Shown here: positions 41,920 to 52,100 of the stretch, in pieces | How positions within the stretch are numbered: the stretch's first letter is position 1 | Layout: every line of letters starts with the position of its first letter | Origin: Geomonas agri | Lineage (GTDB): Bacteria > Desulfobacterota > Desulfuromonadia > Geobacterales > Geobacteraceae | Direction of reading: 5' to 3' | DNA: 64,000 nucleotides | Assembly: GCF_020179605.1 (NCBI RefSeq) | Contig: NZ_JAINZO010000002.1 | Span: 1,302,001 to 1,366,000 of the forward strand | The notes under the pieces: model-generated | The model's database searches: none | Told to the model about the DNA's origin: nothing | Seen by the model: the letters and a program-made list of their open reading frames with translations, nothing else | Position numbers and translations under genes: made by a program

Positions 41920-44900
41920 ATGCTCCGTCGCCTCCGTTCTTACATCAGTACCCTTCGCGTCAGACGCGTTATCTTCGTCGGCTGCACCCTGACGTTCTCC
42001 GCCCTGCTTCTGCTGGTGCTGCTGGTGGTGTCCCTGCCAGCCATCCTCTCCACCGACCCCGCGCAGTCCCTGCTGCGGTTGGGAATCTCCAAGGCCCTGA
42101 AAAAGCCGGTTTCCTGGTCCGACCTTCAAGTCTCCTGGACTGACGGTATCGCCCTTACCGGATTGGTGCTGGGGGAGGGGCCGCCGCCACTTGTGCACGC
42201 GTCCCTGCAACACCTGAAACTCGATCCGGACGTTTCCCGCGACAAGGCGACCGGACGTTGGTGCGTGAGCCTCGACCTGAAGGTGAAGAAGCTGGAGGCC
42301 GAGCTCTCTCCCGGCCCCCCGAAGCCCCCCGAGGCGAAGCCGGTCAAGGATCCATTGACCCGCATCGCGGAAGGGGTGCAGAAGTTCCAATCCCTGGAGT
42401 GGCCGCTGCCGCTCGACCTGCGTCTGTCCGTCGACGCTTCCCCCATGAAGTTTTACTACGCCGATCCCGTCTCCAAGCGCGAAGCGCTGTTGAGCGACTT
42501 CTCCTTCGGGCTCGCCGTACCTTCCCTGAGCAAGCTTCCCATCCGCACGTCGCTGTCCGGCAAGGTCGCGGTGGACGCCGGCAAGGCGCAACCGATCAGC
42601 CTCAGCGTAGAGGTGGCCGACCTGGTCACCGCTGCCTACCGCATCAAGCCCGCGGCCGCTGCCCTGACGGCACGGGCGGATCTGCCCGGCGTCGCGCTGA
42701 ACGCGGCTGGCGGGGTGACCCGGCCGGAGGGGCTCAAGGCCAACCTCGCCCTCACCCTCCCGGAACTGGTTCGCCTCGCTGCGCCTTTCGCCAAGAAGCC
42801 CCTCCCCGACGTCGGCGGCAAGCTGGTGCTCGATCTCAAGGCACAGACCGACCGGGCGGGAGACCTGCGCATGGCGCTCGCGTTGGATGGCGATCGGCTG
42901 GCGGTGAGCCGGCTTCCCGGGAGAAAGGCGGGGCTCGCGCCGCTGGGCCTGCACCTGCGCCAGAAGCTGGTCAGCAACCATGAGCGCCAGCAGGTCGCCT
43001 TCGACGAGGGGAGCCTGATCAGCCCGGGGCTCATCACCGCGTCCTGGCACGCGCTGGTCGATCGCCCCACCGATAAATCGCGCAGCGTGGCGGCGGAACT
43101 GGGACCGCTGCGCCTGGACCTGGGTCGGGCCCGGCAGGTGGCTGCGCCTTTCCTGCCGAAAAACCTTCCGGTGCAGGATCTCCAGGGAACGGCATCGCTT
43201 ACCAAGCTGAGTGCGCGGCTGCAGGGGCCGGGGAACGACGGGACTGTGGGGATCGAGAAACTGGGGGTGGACCTGCCGCTACTGCAACTGGCGCTGGCCG
43301 GCGGGCCGCTGCAGGGGGAGGGGATGACCCTCTCCATAGACAAGGGCCTCATCCCCCTTAAAAAGATGAAACCGGTGCGCATCGCGGCCGACCTCTCGTG
43401 GTCCGGTCGCCGCCTCGATATGGCGGGGAAGAAGCCGGTACGGATCGACGGCATGAAGGGGGGCGTGAGCCTGACCCTCACCGAGATCGACCTGAAGGGG
43501 AAGCGTGCCCTGGTAGACGCCCGGCAGAAGCTGGAACTGGAGCGTGTCGGCGTGGGGAGCGAACTGGCACTGGAGCAGTTGAGGGAAGAGCTGGAATTTA
43601 AGGCGCGCGCTTTTTCCGGTGGCGCCCTCGACCTGACGCTCCCGACGCTGCAGGTTTCCGCAAAGAGCGTGCAGGCGCACCAGCAGGGCAAAGACGTGAC
43701 GCTGCAACCGTTCAACGCCCGCCTCGCCGCCGAGGGAGTGCACCTGCCGCCCAAGGGGCAGGGGAGCCCGACCGTGCAGCGTGCCACCTGCTCGCTCTCC
43801 GCATCCGACGCCCTGGCGCTTGATGCCGAGGCCGCGCTGACCGGGCAGGGACGGCAGCTCGCCGCCAGCAAGGGGAATCTGCACCTGGACCTGCGCCGCC
43901 TGATGCCGGTCGCGCGCACGTTCCTTCCCGCCGGGTTCGATGCCACCGGCCTCGCCGCCGCCTCCTGGGATGTCGCGGCGCCGCTGCCGGTCGCCCAACT
44001 TCCGAAAGAAGAGAACCCACTGCGCAAGGCGAAGGGAAGCCTCGCACTGCTGGATCGCGCCGACCTGGCGCTCACCTTGAACGACCTGGACCTGCGTCTT
44101 CCCAACGCCCAGGGCACTTACCGGGTGCAGGGGCTCACCACCGCGCCGCAACTGCGCCTCGCCCTGCCGCACCCGGGACAGCCGCTCACCGTGGATGGCG
44201 CTTTCCGCTTCGCCTCGGTAACCGGACTCTCCGGCACGGTTGGAACTCTGCCGCTGCAGGCAGGGACCTTGACCCTGCAGGGGGAGCTGACGGGGTGGAA
44301 GGAATTCCGGCTCACGGAAGAGTTGAAGGTTGCCTCGCTGGGGCTTTCGCAGATCGCGGACCTTACCGTCGGGCGTATCGACGCGCTCCTTGAAGACCAG
44401 GGTGGCAAGTTCGATGCGGCCACGCTATTGCGGCGCCTGGACGCCACCATGTTCGCCCACATGGACGGGAACTTCCCGGCCGAGGCCAAGAAGGTGCTGG
44501 CAGGATGGCAACTGGCGGGCAACGTCTCCGCCGGCGCGCGTATCGATCTCACCGCGGCGCGCGAGCTGAGGGTGCGCGGCTACGGCAAGTGCCGTGGCTT
44601 CGGCGTGGCGGACGGCAAGGGACTCGCGGCCAGCGGCGTCCGGGCCGACCTGGTGCTGGACCGCAGTTACGCCCTGGCCCAGGCGCAGGGTAAGGGGGAG
44701 GAGTGGGTGCCGCTTTCGACCGGGCTGGTGCGGCCGGCGCCGGTGGCCCCACTGGGGGCGGCCGATTCGGATCTCGCGGCCCGCATCTACGAGGACCTGC
44801 GCGGGCTGATGGGAGCACCGCGCAAGATCGGCGTCCAGCGTGCCTCCTTCAAGTCCGGCGCCGTTCCCATCGAGGCCAGCGCACTGGAGGCGGACCTCCT

Positions 44901-45537
44901 GCTCGAACCCGAGGCTTTAGGTTTGAGCTTCTTCCAGGCCGAAGTGGGGGGCGGGACGGTGCGGGCACGCGGTATGATCGATCTCTCTCGCGAGGTCCCG
45001 GTGCTCACCACCTACTTCAACTTCTCGAAGCTGGACCCGGTGCTCCTGTTCCCCGCGGCGGGGGGGCAGCGTCCCGGCGGAGAAGGGGAGCTGACCGGCG
45101 AACTGAGCCTGTCGGCGCCGCTTGCGACCGAGCAGCGGGCGCTCCTGGAGGGGATGCGTCTCAACCTGAACCTGCGCCGGTTCAGCTCGCGCATCCTGGA
45201 CCGCGCCCTGTTCGCGCTCGACCCGTACCAGCGCAACGAGAAGATTGTGGCGCAGCGCAAATCGTTGCAGAGCGCTGACTTAAAGGGGCTGCGGGTCAGC
45301 GCCGTGGACGGCGCCCTCGACTGCGAGGGGGAACTTGCCGTGAAGGGGATCGACATCGCCATCCCGCGGATCGATCGTCTGCGTCTCTCCGAGCTTCCCA
45401 TCCAAAACGAGCTGAAGCGGCTCCTCGTCTCCATCGCCTCGTCCCGGACCCTGTTGGACCTGGTCCGTTCCGACACCCTGGTGATCGACGCAAAAGGAAA
45501 GCCGTCCCTGAAAAGGAGGAGCAATGCGGGAATCTAA
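41920..45537 (+). CDS. AsmA-like intermembrane transport protein (YdbH-like)
   Basis: A 1205-residue protein anchored by one N-terminal helix (about 18-45) with a very long periplasmic region of repeated beta-strands and no catalytic motif, the layout of the AsmA/YdbH/TamB bridge proteins that carry phospholipids between the membranes. Recurrent 'L.A.L.L.DL' strands and a C-terminal AsmA-like block ('GTVRARGMIDLSREVPVLT', 'LKGLRVSAVDGALDC', 'VKGIDIAIP') support this. The following gene overlaps its end by 14 bases and encodes a lipoprotein, which recalls the E. coli ydbH-ynbE-ydbL order. The family is likely but remote; transport activity is inference. Confidence 0.82.
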   Translation: MLRRLRSYISTLRVRRVIFVGCTLTFSALLLLVLLVVSLPAILSTDPAQSLLRLGISKALKKPVSWSDLQVSWTDGIALTGLVLGEGPPPLVHASLQHLKLDPDVSRDKATGRWCVSLDLKVKKLEAELSPGPPKPPEAKPVKDPLTRIAEGVQKFQSLEWPLPLDLRLSVDASPMKFYYADPVSKREALLSDFSFGLAVPSLSKLPIRTSLSGKVAVDAGKAQPISLSVEVADLVTAAYRIKPAAAALTARADLPGVALNAAGGVTRPEGLKANLALTLPELVRLAAPFAKKPLPDVGGKLVLDLKAQTDRAGDLRMALALDGDRLAVSRLPGRKAGLAPLGLHLRQKLVSNHERQQVAFDEGSLISPGLITASWHALVDRPTDKSRSVAAELGPLRLDLGRARQVAAPFLPKNLPVQDLQGTASLTKLSARLQGPGNDGTVGIEKLGVDLPLLQLALAGGPLQGEGMTLSIDKGLIPLKKMKPVRIAADLSWSGRRLDMAGKKPVRIDGMKGGVSLTLTEIDLKGKRALVDARQKLELERVGVGSELALEQLREELEFKARAFSGGALDLTLPTLQVSAKSVQAHQQGKDVTLQPFNARLAAEGVHLPPKGQGSPTVQRATCSLSASDALALDAEAALTGQGRQLAASKGNLHLDLRRLMPVARTFLPAGFDATGLAAASWDVAAPLPVAQLPKEENPLRKAKGSLALLDRADLALTLNDLDLRLPNAQGTYRVQGLTTAPQLRLALPHPGQPLTVDGAFRFASVTGLSGTVGTLPLQAGTLTLQGELTGWKEFRLTEELKVASLGLSQIADLTVGRIDALLEDQGGKFDAATLLRRLDATMFAHMDGNFPAEAKKVLAGWQLAGNVSAGARIDLTAARELRVRGYGKCRGFGVADGKGLAASGVRADLVLDRSYALAQAQGKGEEWVPLSTGLVRPAPVAPLGAADSDLAARIYEDLRGLMGAPRKIGVQRASFKSGAVPIEASALEADLLLEPEALGLSFFQAEVGGGTVRARGMIDLSREVPVLTTYFNFSKLDPVLLFPAAGGQRPGGEGELTGELSLSAPLATEQRALLEGMRLNLNLRRFSSRILDRALFALDPYQRNEKIVAQRKSLQSADLKGLRVSAVDGALDCEGELAVKGIDIAIPRIDRLRLSELPIQNELKRLLVSIASSRTLLDLVRSDTLVIDAKGKPSLKRRSNAGI

Positions 45538-46195
45538 ATCACTCTCAACGCGCGTCGTGCGACGTTTGCAGCGCCGTCCGTTGTCCATTGTCCATTGTCA
45601 ACTGTCAATTGTCGCCCGGTTGTCCTTTGCCGTGCTCCTGCTGGCGGCGGCCGGCTGCACCCTGGCCAAGGTCGACGTCAACGTGGTGAGCGAGCGGACC
45701 TCGCTGGAAAACCAGGTGCTGGGAACCTACAACGCACTCTCCGAGGACGTGCTGCTGGTTGCGTCGGTGCGCGGGGTGTCGCCGACGGGCAAGGTGGAAA
45801 CGCCGCCCAAACACTCGCCGGAACAGCAGGAAGCGGCCCAGGCGCTGGAGAACATCGCTTTCCATGCCGACGACGTCGAGGCCCTGAAACGCCTGGGGTG
45901 GGTGGGGGAAAACCTGGAGGGGACCCTGACCAGCTTCAGCCGCGAGGTTCCCGAAAAGGCGCCGGCCGACCTGAAGGCCTTCGCCGGGCGCTTCGGCGAA
46001 GGTGAGTTCCGCCAGGTGGTCAATGAAGTCAACCGCTCCCGTGAAATCCTGATGCTCAGGGTGGTGCAGACCAACGAGAACTTCACCGCCAAGGACCTCC
46101 CCGCCATCCGCAAGGTCTTCGCGCGGGTGAACCGCCAGAACAGCGCCCCCGGCACCAAGGTGCAGGAGGACGACGGGAAATGGGTAACCCGATGA
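45524..46195 (+). CDS. Lipoprotein coupled to the AsmA-like and CHAT proteins
   Basis: A 223-residue protein with lipobox 'LAAAGC' (acylated Cys at about residue 44), preceded by an unusually long N-region. An AAGGAGG site precedes ATG 45524, which supports this start. The mature part has 'KVDVNVVSERTSLENQVLG' and a helical C-terminal half; the first block resembles YdbL/DUF1318-type partners of YdbH, a weak similarity by eye. The long N-region is created by a run of five 7-bp units (45581-45615). The gene overlaps the AsmA-like gene by 14 bases and the CHAT gene by 16, so translation of all three is coupled. Confidence 0.75.
   Translation: MRESKSLSTRVVRRLQRRPLSIVHCQLSIVARLSFAVLLLAAAGCTLAKVDVNVVSERTSLENQVLGTYNALSEDVLLVASVRGVSPTGKVETPPKHSPEQQEAAQALENIAFHADDVEALKRLGWVGENLEGTLTSFSREVPEKAPADLKAFAGRFGEGEFRQVVNEVNRSREILMLRVVQTNENFTAKDLPAIRKVFARVNRQNSAPGTKVQEDDGKWVTR
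45581..45615 (+). repeat. Heptanucleotide tandem repeat inside the lipoprotein gene
   Basis: Five 7-bp units: TTGTCCA twice, then TTGTCAA, CTGTCAA and TTGTCGC. Since 7 is not a multiple of 3, loss or gain of one unit would shift the reading frame before the lipobox. The units encode part of the N-region before the signal peptide. Confidence 0.85.
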
Positions 46196-49100
46196 ACGCC
46201 GCCGCGAGGAAAATCACCCTGTTGCTGGCCCTCACCGCCCTTCTCTCGGGGACGGCACAGGCGGTGCCGCTAGGTGAGGAACTGCTGGCCCCGGCCGCCC
46301 CGCGTCCGGCCCCGCGCTCGCGCCCGGAAATGGCGCCGACGCCGGCGGTCTACACCCCGCAGTCGGTACTCTACGCGGCCCGCTCCCGGGACGGCAGGTG
46401 GATCGCCACGGTGGAGAAAGGGGATGCCGGCTACGAGCTCTGGCTGCACCCCGCCGGCAACGTCGCCGAGCTGCCGCGCCTTTTGACCAAGGGGCCGGTG
46501 CGCATCTCCGCTCCCGCCTTCGATGCCACTGGAACGAGGCTCGCCTACGCGGACGAACGCGACGACCTGAAGGGCGACATCTGGCTCATCGACCTGGCCA
46601 AGCCGGGCGCCGAACCGCGCCGGCTCACTGGCAACGACGCCGGCGAGGATGCTCCCGGCTTTGCCCCCGACGGCAGCGCCATCTACTATCAGCGCCAGTT
46701 GCCCGGCGCAGAGCGGCGCGACCTGGTGCGCCTGGAACTCGCCACCGGCAAGGGAGAGGCACTCCCCATCGCTATCGACGCGGCCTTTGCGGCGGTTGCT
46801 CCCGACGGCAACCGGATCGCCTTCGTCTCCCGCGACAAGGATCCCGGCGGCGACCTCTGGCTCTGGGAAAAGGGAGGGCGCCTGACCCAGCTGACTGCCG
46901 GCGCCGAGCGCGACCTCTACCCGATCTGGCAGGACGCCGATACTCTCCTCTTTACCCGTTTCGCGCCCCCGGTTGGGGATGCGGCCAACGGGCCGGACGG
47001 GGGCGCCGTGTTCCGGCTGCAGCTCAAGCGTCAGGGGAGCCACGGTTTCCCGGCCGCCTTTCCGCTTACTTCAGGACTTCTTTCCACCGCGGCCCCGATC
47101 CCGGCCGGAGAGCGGGTGCTCTTCGTTGCGGGTGCGGCGGCGGGGGGGCAGGTGCTGTCACTGCCGGCGTCGGGCGAGATCCCGGAACAGGCTGATGCCG
47201 CCGCCCAGTGGCAGGTCGCACGAGTGATCCTTGAGCGTCAGCCGGCGGACCCGGCCACCGCGCGCCTTGCCTGCTTGCGCGTACTGGCGCGGGAGGATGC
47301 GCCGACCCGTGAAGGGGCGCTCGCGTCGCTGGCCCTGGCCGGGCTCATGGAACAGGCCGGCGAGCGGAGCCAGGCCGAGGATCGCTACGCCGAGGCCGCC
47401 CTGCGCTATGCCGCTTTCCCGGAAGCTGCCCTGGCCGAGATCGCCCGGCTGCGCCTGGAAGCCGCCAGCCGCTGCGAAGAGGTGGTGGTCGCGGGTCGCC
47501 GCAAAGGTGTCATCGCTGATGCGCAGGAAGATATGCTGCGCGCGGCCAAGGGGAAGGGGGCGGATGCGACGGCGCGGGCGCTCGTTGACGGTGCCCGGCT
47601 CCAGGCCGAATACGGTTCCGGCGCCGAGGACCAGCTGGCTGCCATCGCCCGCTTCGAAAAGGCGCTGGCTGAAACTTCTGCCGCTCCGGACATCCTGGCC
47701 GAGGCGGCCTACCGCCGTGCGCGGCTGCTGGCCCGCATCGAGGGGGGAGAGGGATCGGTCGCGGCCCTGGTCGAGGTGGCCAGGAAGTACGACCGGCAGG
47801 AACAGTGGGCCGAGGCGGCTATCGCCGAGATCCTGGACCAGTTGACCGCGAAGAACGCCGACGCGCGCGAGCGCCTGGCGGCCCTGGCCGAGCAGTATCG
47901 CACCACCCTGCCGCGCCTCGCCATGGGTGCTTGGAACCGGGTCGGCGACCTGGCCTACCGCGGCGGCGACTGGGTCCGCGCCAAGGACGCCTACCGCACC
48001 GTACTGGAGCAGTTCCCCGCCATTGCCACCCCGACCGCCGCGGCCCGCTTCGCGCTGGCCGAGATCCTCTATCGCGAGGAGCGCTACGGTGAGGCGACGG
48101 CGCTGTACGAAAAGGAGATGGGAGAGCACCCCGAGGACGCGCCGCTGTACCAGCTGGCCCGCGCCGCCTACCTGAGAAAGAGCCTTGCCGCCGGCGAGAG
48201 CCTGTACCGCTTGGGCGAGGTCTCCGCCGCCCGTGCCGCCTTCCTGGACCTGATCCGCTACGAGGGGAGGAGCCTCGAGGCGCATCGCGGCTACATCAAG
48301 TCGGTCGCCGCCCAAGGTCAGACTCCGGAACTGTTGGCCTTGTACCAGAAGATGCTGCAGTCCTACCCTGACGACCCGGTGCTCCTGTACGGTGCCGGTC
48401 TCTGCTACACCTACCTCCCGGGAAAGGATGCCCTCAAGGAGGCGGATCGCCTGATCGCGCGCGCCGCCGAGCGGCTGCCGGGTTCCGAGTATCCCTTCCA
48501 GACCCGCGGCTACATCGCCGAGGTGCTGGAAACGGTGCACGGCGAACAGGGGGGGCTGGAGCGGGCGCTCAACCTCTACCGCCGCGCCAAGCTCTTGAAC
48601 CGTCCCCAGGAAAACCCGGAAAACAGCGCCAACCTCTCGCTCAACATCGGCAATATCGCGTACCTGTTGGGGCGCAACGCCACGGCCTGGAGCTTCTACA
48701 GCCAGCGCCTGGCCGCCAAGGTCCCCTTCGACAACGTCGATACCGAACTCCTCTTCGAGCAGCGCTACGGCGCGGTTGCTTTCCAAGTGGGCGAGAAAGA
48801 GGCTGCCATCGACGGCTATGGCCGCGCGCTCAAGCTGGCCGAGGCGCGCCTCGATCCGGCCCGCTCCCTTGAGCAGTTCGGGCGCCTGACCCGTCGGGTC
48901 AACGAGCGCCTCTTTGCGGGCCAGAAGCTATCGCCCCAGCAGGAGCAGCGGCTTGCGGAACAGCAGGCGATCAACGCGGATTTGGAACTGCTCGGGGCAG
49001 ACCGGGTTGAGGCGCCTCCCGCGCCGGGGTGGCAGAAGTTCGACGCCGCCCTCAGGACCCTGTTGGCGCGGCAGCGCAAGCTGGTCGCCGCGGCCTGCAC

Positions 49101-52100
49101 CGGCGTACCACAGGGGGATAAGTTCCTCATCGAGTTGAACGGGATGGCGAGCGCCGTGGAGCGCGAGTTGGACAACGTACCGCGCCTGGTGGAGACCGGT
49201 GCGGAGCTGCACGACCGCCTTGGTCTCGCCAACTTCGATGCCGAGCGTTTCCAGCCTGCCCTGGCCCATTTCGACCAGGCCTACCGGCTAAACCGGGCGC
49301 TCGGGCGCCACGGCAACCTGGCCGCCAACCGCCGCTCGGCCAGCATCGCTGCCTACCGCCAGGCCGAGACTGCTTCCGGCGCGGAGAAGAAGAGGCTCCT
49401 GTTGCTGTCCCGGGACGGTTTCACCGAAGTGCTGGCGCTTCTGGACCAGTACCCACCGGAGAAAAAGAGCGCGCCCAAGCGTGGCGGCGGGCTGATCAAC
49501 GTGTCCGCCAACGTCGCCCTCAACAAGGGGGGCGCGACCGAGGCCGCCTACGGTTTCTCGGCGGAGCAGGAGCGGCGCCTGGCGCAGAGCTATCTCGCGC
49601 GCATCGCCACCGACCTGGGCGACAACGCGACGGCCGAAAAACTGTTTAATGAGTTGCTGGGCCGCTACCCGGAACGGGTGGACCAGGTTGCCGAGGGGGA
49701 TCTTTTCGGGGTGGGGCTGTTGAGCCACCGGGCCGCGCAGCTCGCCTATGCGCGCGGCGACCGAGCCGGTGCAGCCGCCGGTTTCAAAAAGGCGACGGCC
49801 TTGGCGCTGAAAAGCGGCAACGCCGTGGGGGCCATGCTGAACCTGGTCAACTGGGGCATGCTGTTGCCCGCGGATGCCGCGCCGGGCGAGGTGGCAGAGT
49901 TCCTGGAGGCGCAGGCGGCCTGCTCGGCGCAGGCCGGCACCTACCGCGACGCCCTCCCCTCCGATGCCGTGGCCCGCTACGGCAACGACGCCGGCGCCAT
50001 CCTGGCGCGGCTCGCCACCGGGCGCGCCGATGACGTCAGCCGACAGGCGCTGCAGTACCGGGCGGTTGGGGTGTGGGACAAGGTGCTGAAAGTCGGCGCG
50101 GGTCAGACCAGTCGGACTAGTCTGACCGGTCCGACTGGTCCGACAGAGAACCGCGACACCTTGCATGCGCGCCTGGCGGCGCGCCTGAACCGGGCGGCGA
50201 CCCTCGCCGCGCTGGGGCTGTCGGACGCGGCCCAGGCCGGCTACACCGCGGCGCTCGCCGAGGCTCGCGCCGCCGGCAACGATGCCATGGCCTGGCGCGC
50301 GCAGGTGGCGCTGGGCGACTACGACGCTGCCCTCAAGATGCTGGACCGGCTCCCCCCCACCGACTACGACCTGCGCCTCGGCGAGCTTGCCGAGCGCTTC
50401 TCCCCACGCATCGAGGCGCTCGCCGCCAAGGACCCGGAGCAGGGCTTCGCCCTGGTGGAGCGCCTCTCCGAACTGGAGCGGGTGCAGATTCTGGGGCGCA
50501 GCCTTCTCGGTATCGACGATGACGCTACGGTGGACCTGCTGCGCAAGGCCGCGCCGCACCTTGCCGAACTGGACCGAGTGCGCGGCGCGCTGATTAAGGC
50601 CGCGCCGGAAGGCGCCGCTTACCTGAAGCTGCGCGCTCAGCAGGAAGAGACAGTCCTGGATACCCTCTTGGGCAAAAAGCTGGAACTGATGCCCCCGTAC
50701 TACGCTGTCGCCGGCCCCGGCGTGCTCCGCCTCGCCGCCTCGTCGGCCGCGCTCTCGGCCGGCAACGCGAATGAACGGGAGCGTTTCGCGGCGCTCCTTA
50801 CCTCCTTCCGCAAGGAGTGCTCTTCCGGCAAAGGCGCCAAGCTGTGCCAGGCCCTGACCCCGCAGCCCGCCGAGGCGATCGACGTCATGGAGCGTCTTCC
50901 GGGACGTCACGTGCTGCGCCTGGTCGCGCTCCCCGGTGACCGCTTCCTCGTCTTCACCTTCGGCGCCAAGGACGGCGTCAGCGCGCAGACCCAGTCCCGT
51001 GCGGCAGTCGCGGCCCGATTGAACGATCCCGCGCAGGTCGCCATCTACGAGCGCCCCGAGCAATTCGCCTCGGCGCGACCCCTAAGTTGGGGGGTGAGCG
51101 CGAGCCAACTGCTGAAAAGCGTGGAGGGGCGCCGCCCGCTGCGGACCCAGGTGCTGGACCCGGCCGGAGTGTGGCCCGCACAGCCGCCGTTTGCCAAGCT
51201 CCCCGCCGACGCTCTGCCCGGCCGCCTCCCCGATGCCCACACCCTGGTGCTCCCTGCCTCCGTGGGGCTCCTTCCTGCGGCTCCTAATCGTCCCGGTGCC
51301 GGTGGCACCTATAGCGCTGCCTGGGAGGATGCCGCCGGTGTGCGCCACGACCTGGTGCAGCTTGCCGACGGCGACTCGGTGTCGCTTCTCCTGGCTCCCA
51401 AGGGGGGGACGGGGCAGGCATGGTACCTGGGGCAGTTGGCCGCGCTGATCGGTGTGCCAAGCGTCCTTGTCGCCGACCGCACTGTCGACCTCACCCCCTT
51501 CGCCAAGAGCTACGCCGACCACTCGCTCGCCCAGGCGCGGCGCGAACTCCCGGGGGACTGGCTCTTGATCGGCGACTGGGGCGGCGACGCCGCCGAGAGC
51601 GCCAAGCTCGCCAAGAAGCTCTTCAACGACTACGTGAAGATGGCGGTGCAGGCGCACAACGACGGGCGCTACGCCCAGGCGCTGGCCCTCTTCGACAACG
51701 CCCTGGTGGTCGCCGAGGCGACGCCGGAGCTGGCCAAGAACCGCGCCGCACTGCACCGCCACGCCCGGGAAAGTGCCTTCGGTGCCGGCTTCACCGAGCG
51801 CGCCGTGAGCCATGCCGACAGTCTGGTACAGCGGCTGGCCAAGGAGAAACCCTATTCTGCCGAGCATGCCGACGCCCTGTTGCGGCTGGGGCTTTTGCAG
51901 GGGCGCCTGGAGCACTTCAAGGAGGCGACCGCCGCGCTCAAGGAGGGCATCTCCATCTTCGCCGACCTGGGACTCGCCAAGGACCAGGCCGCGGCCCTCT
52001 CCGATTTCGGAGTGGTCATGGAAAACGCGGTTGATTATCCCGCCGCGCGCTCGCTCTTCGAGGAGGCGGCCGGGCTGCGCGCCCAGTTGAAGGACGAGCT

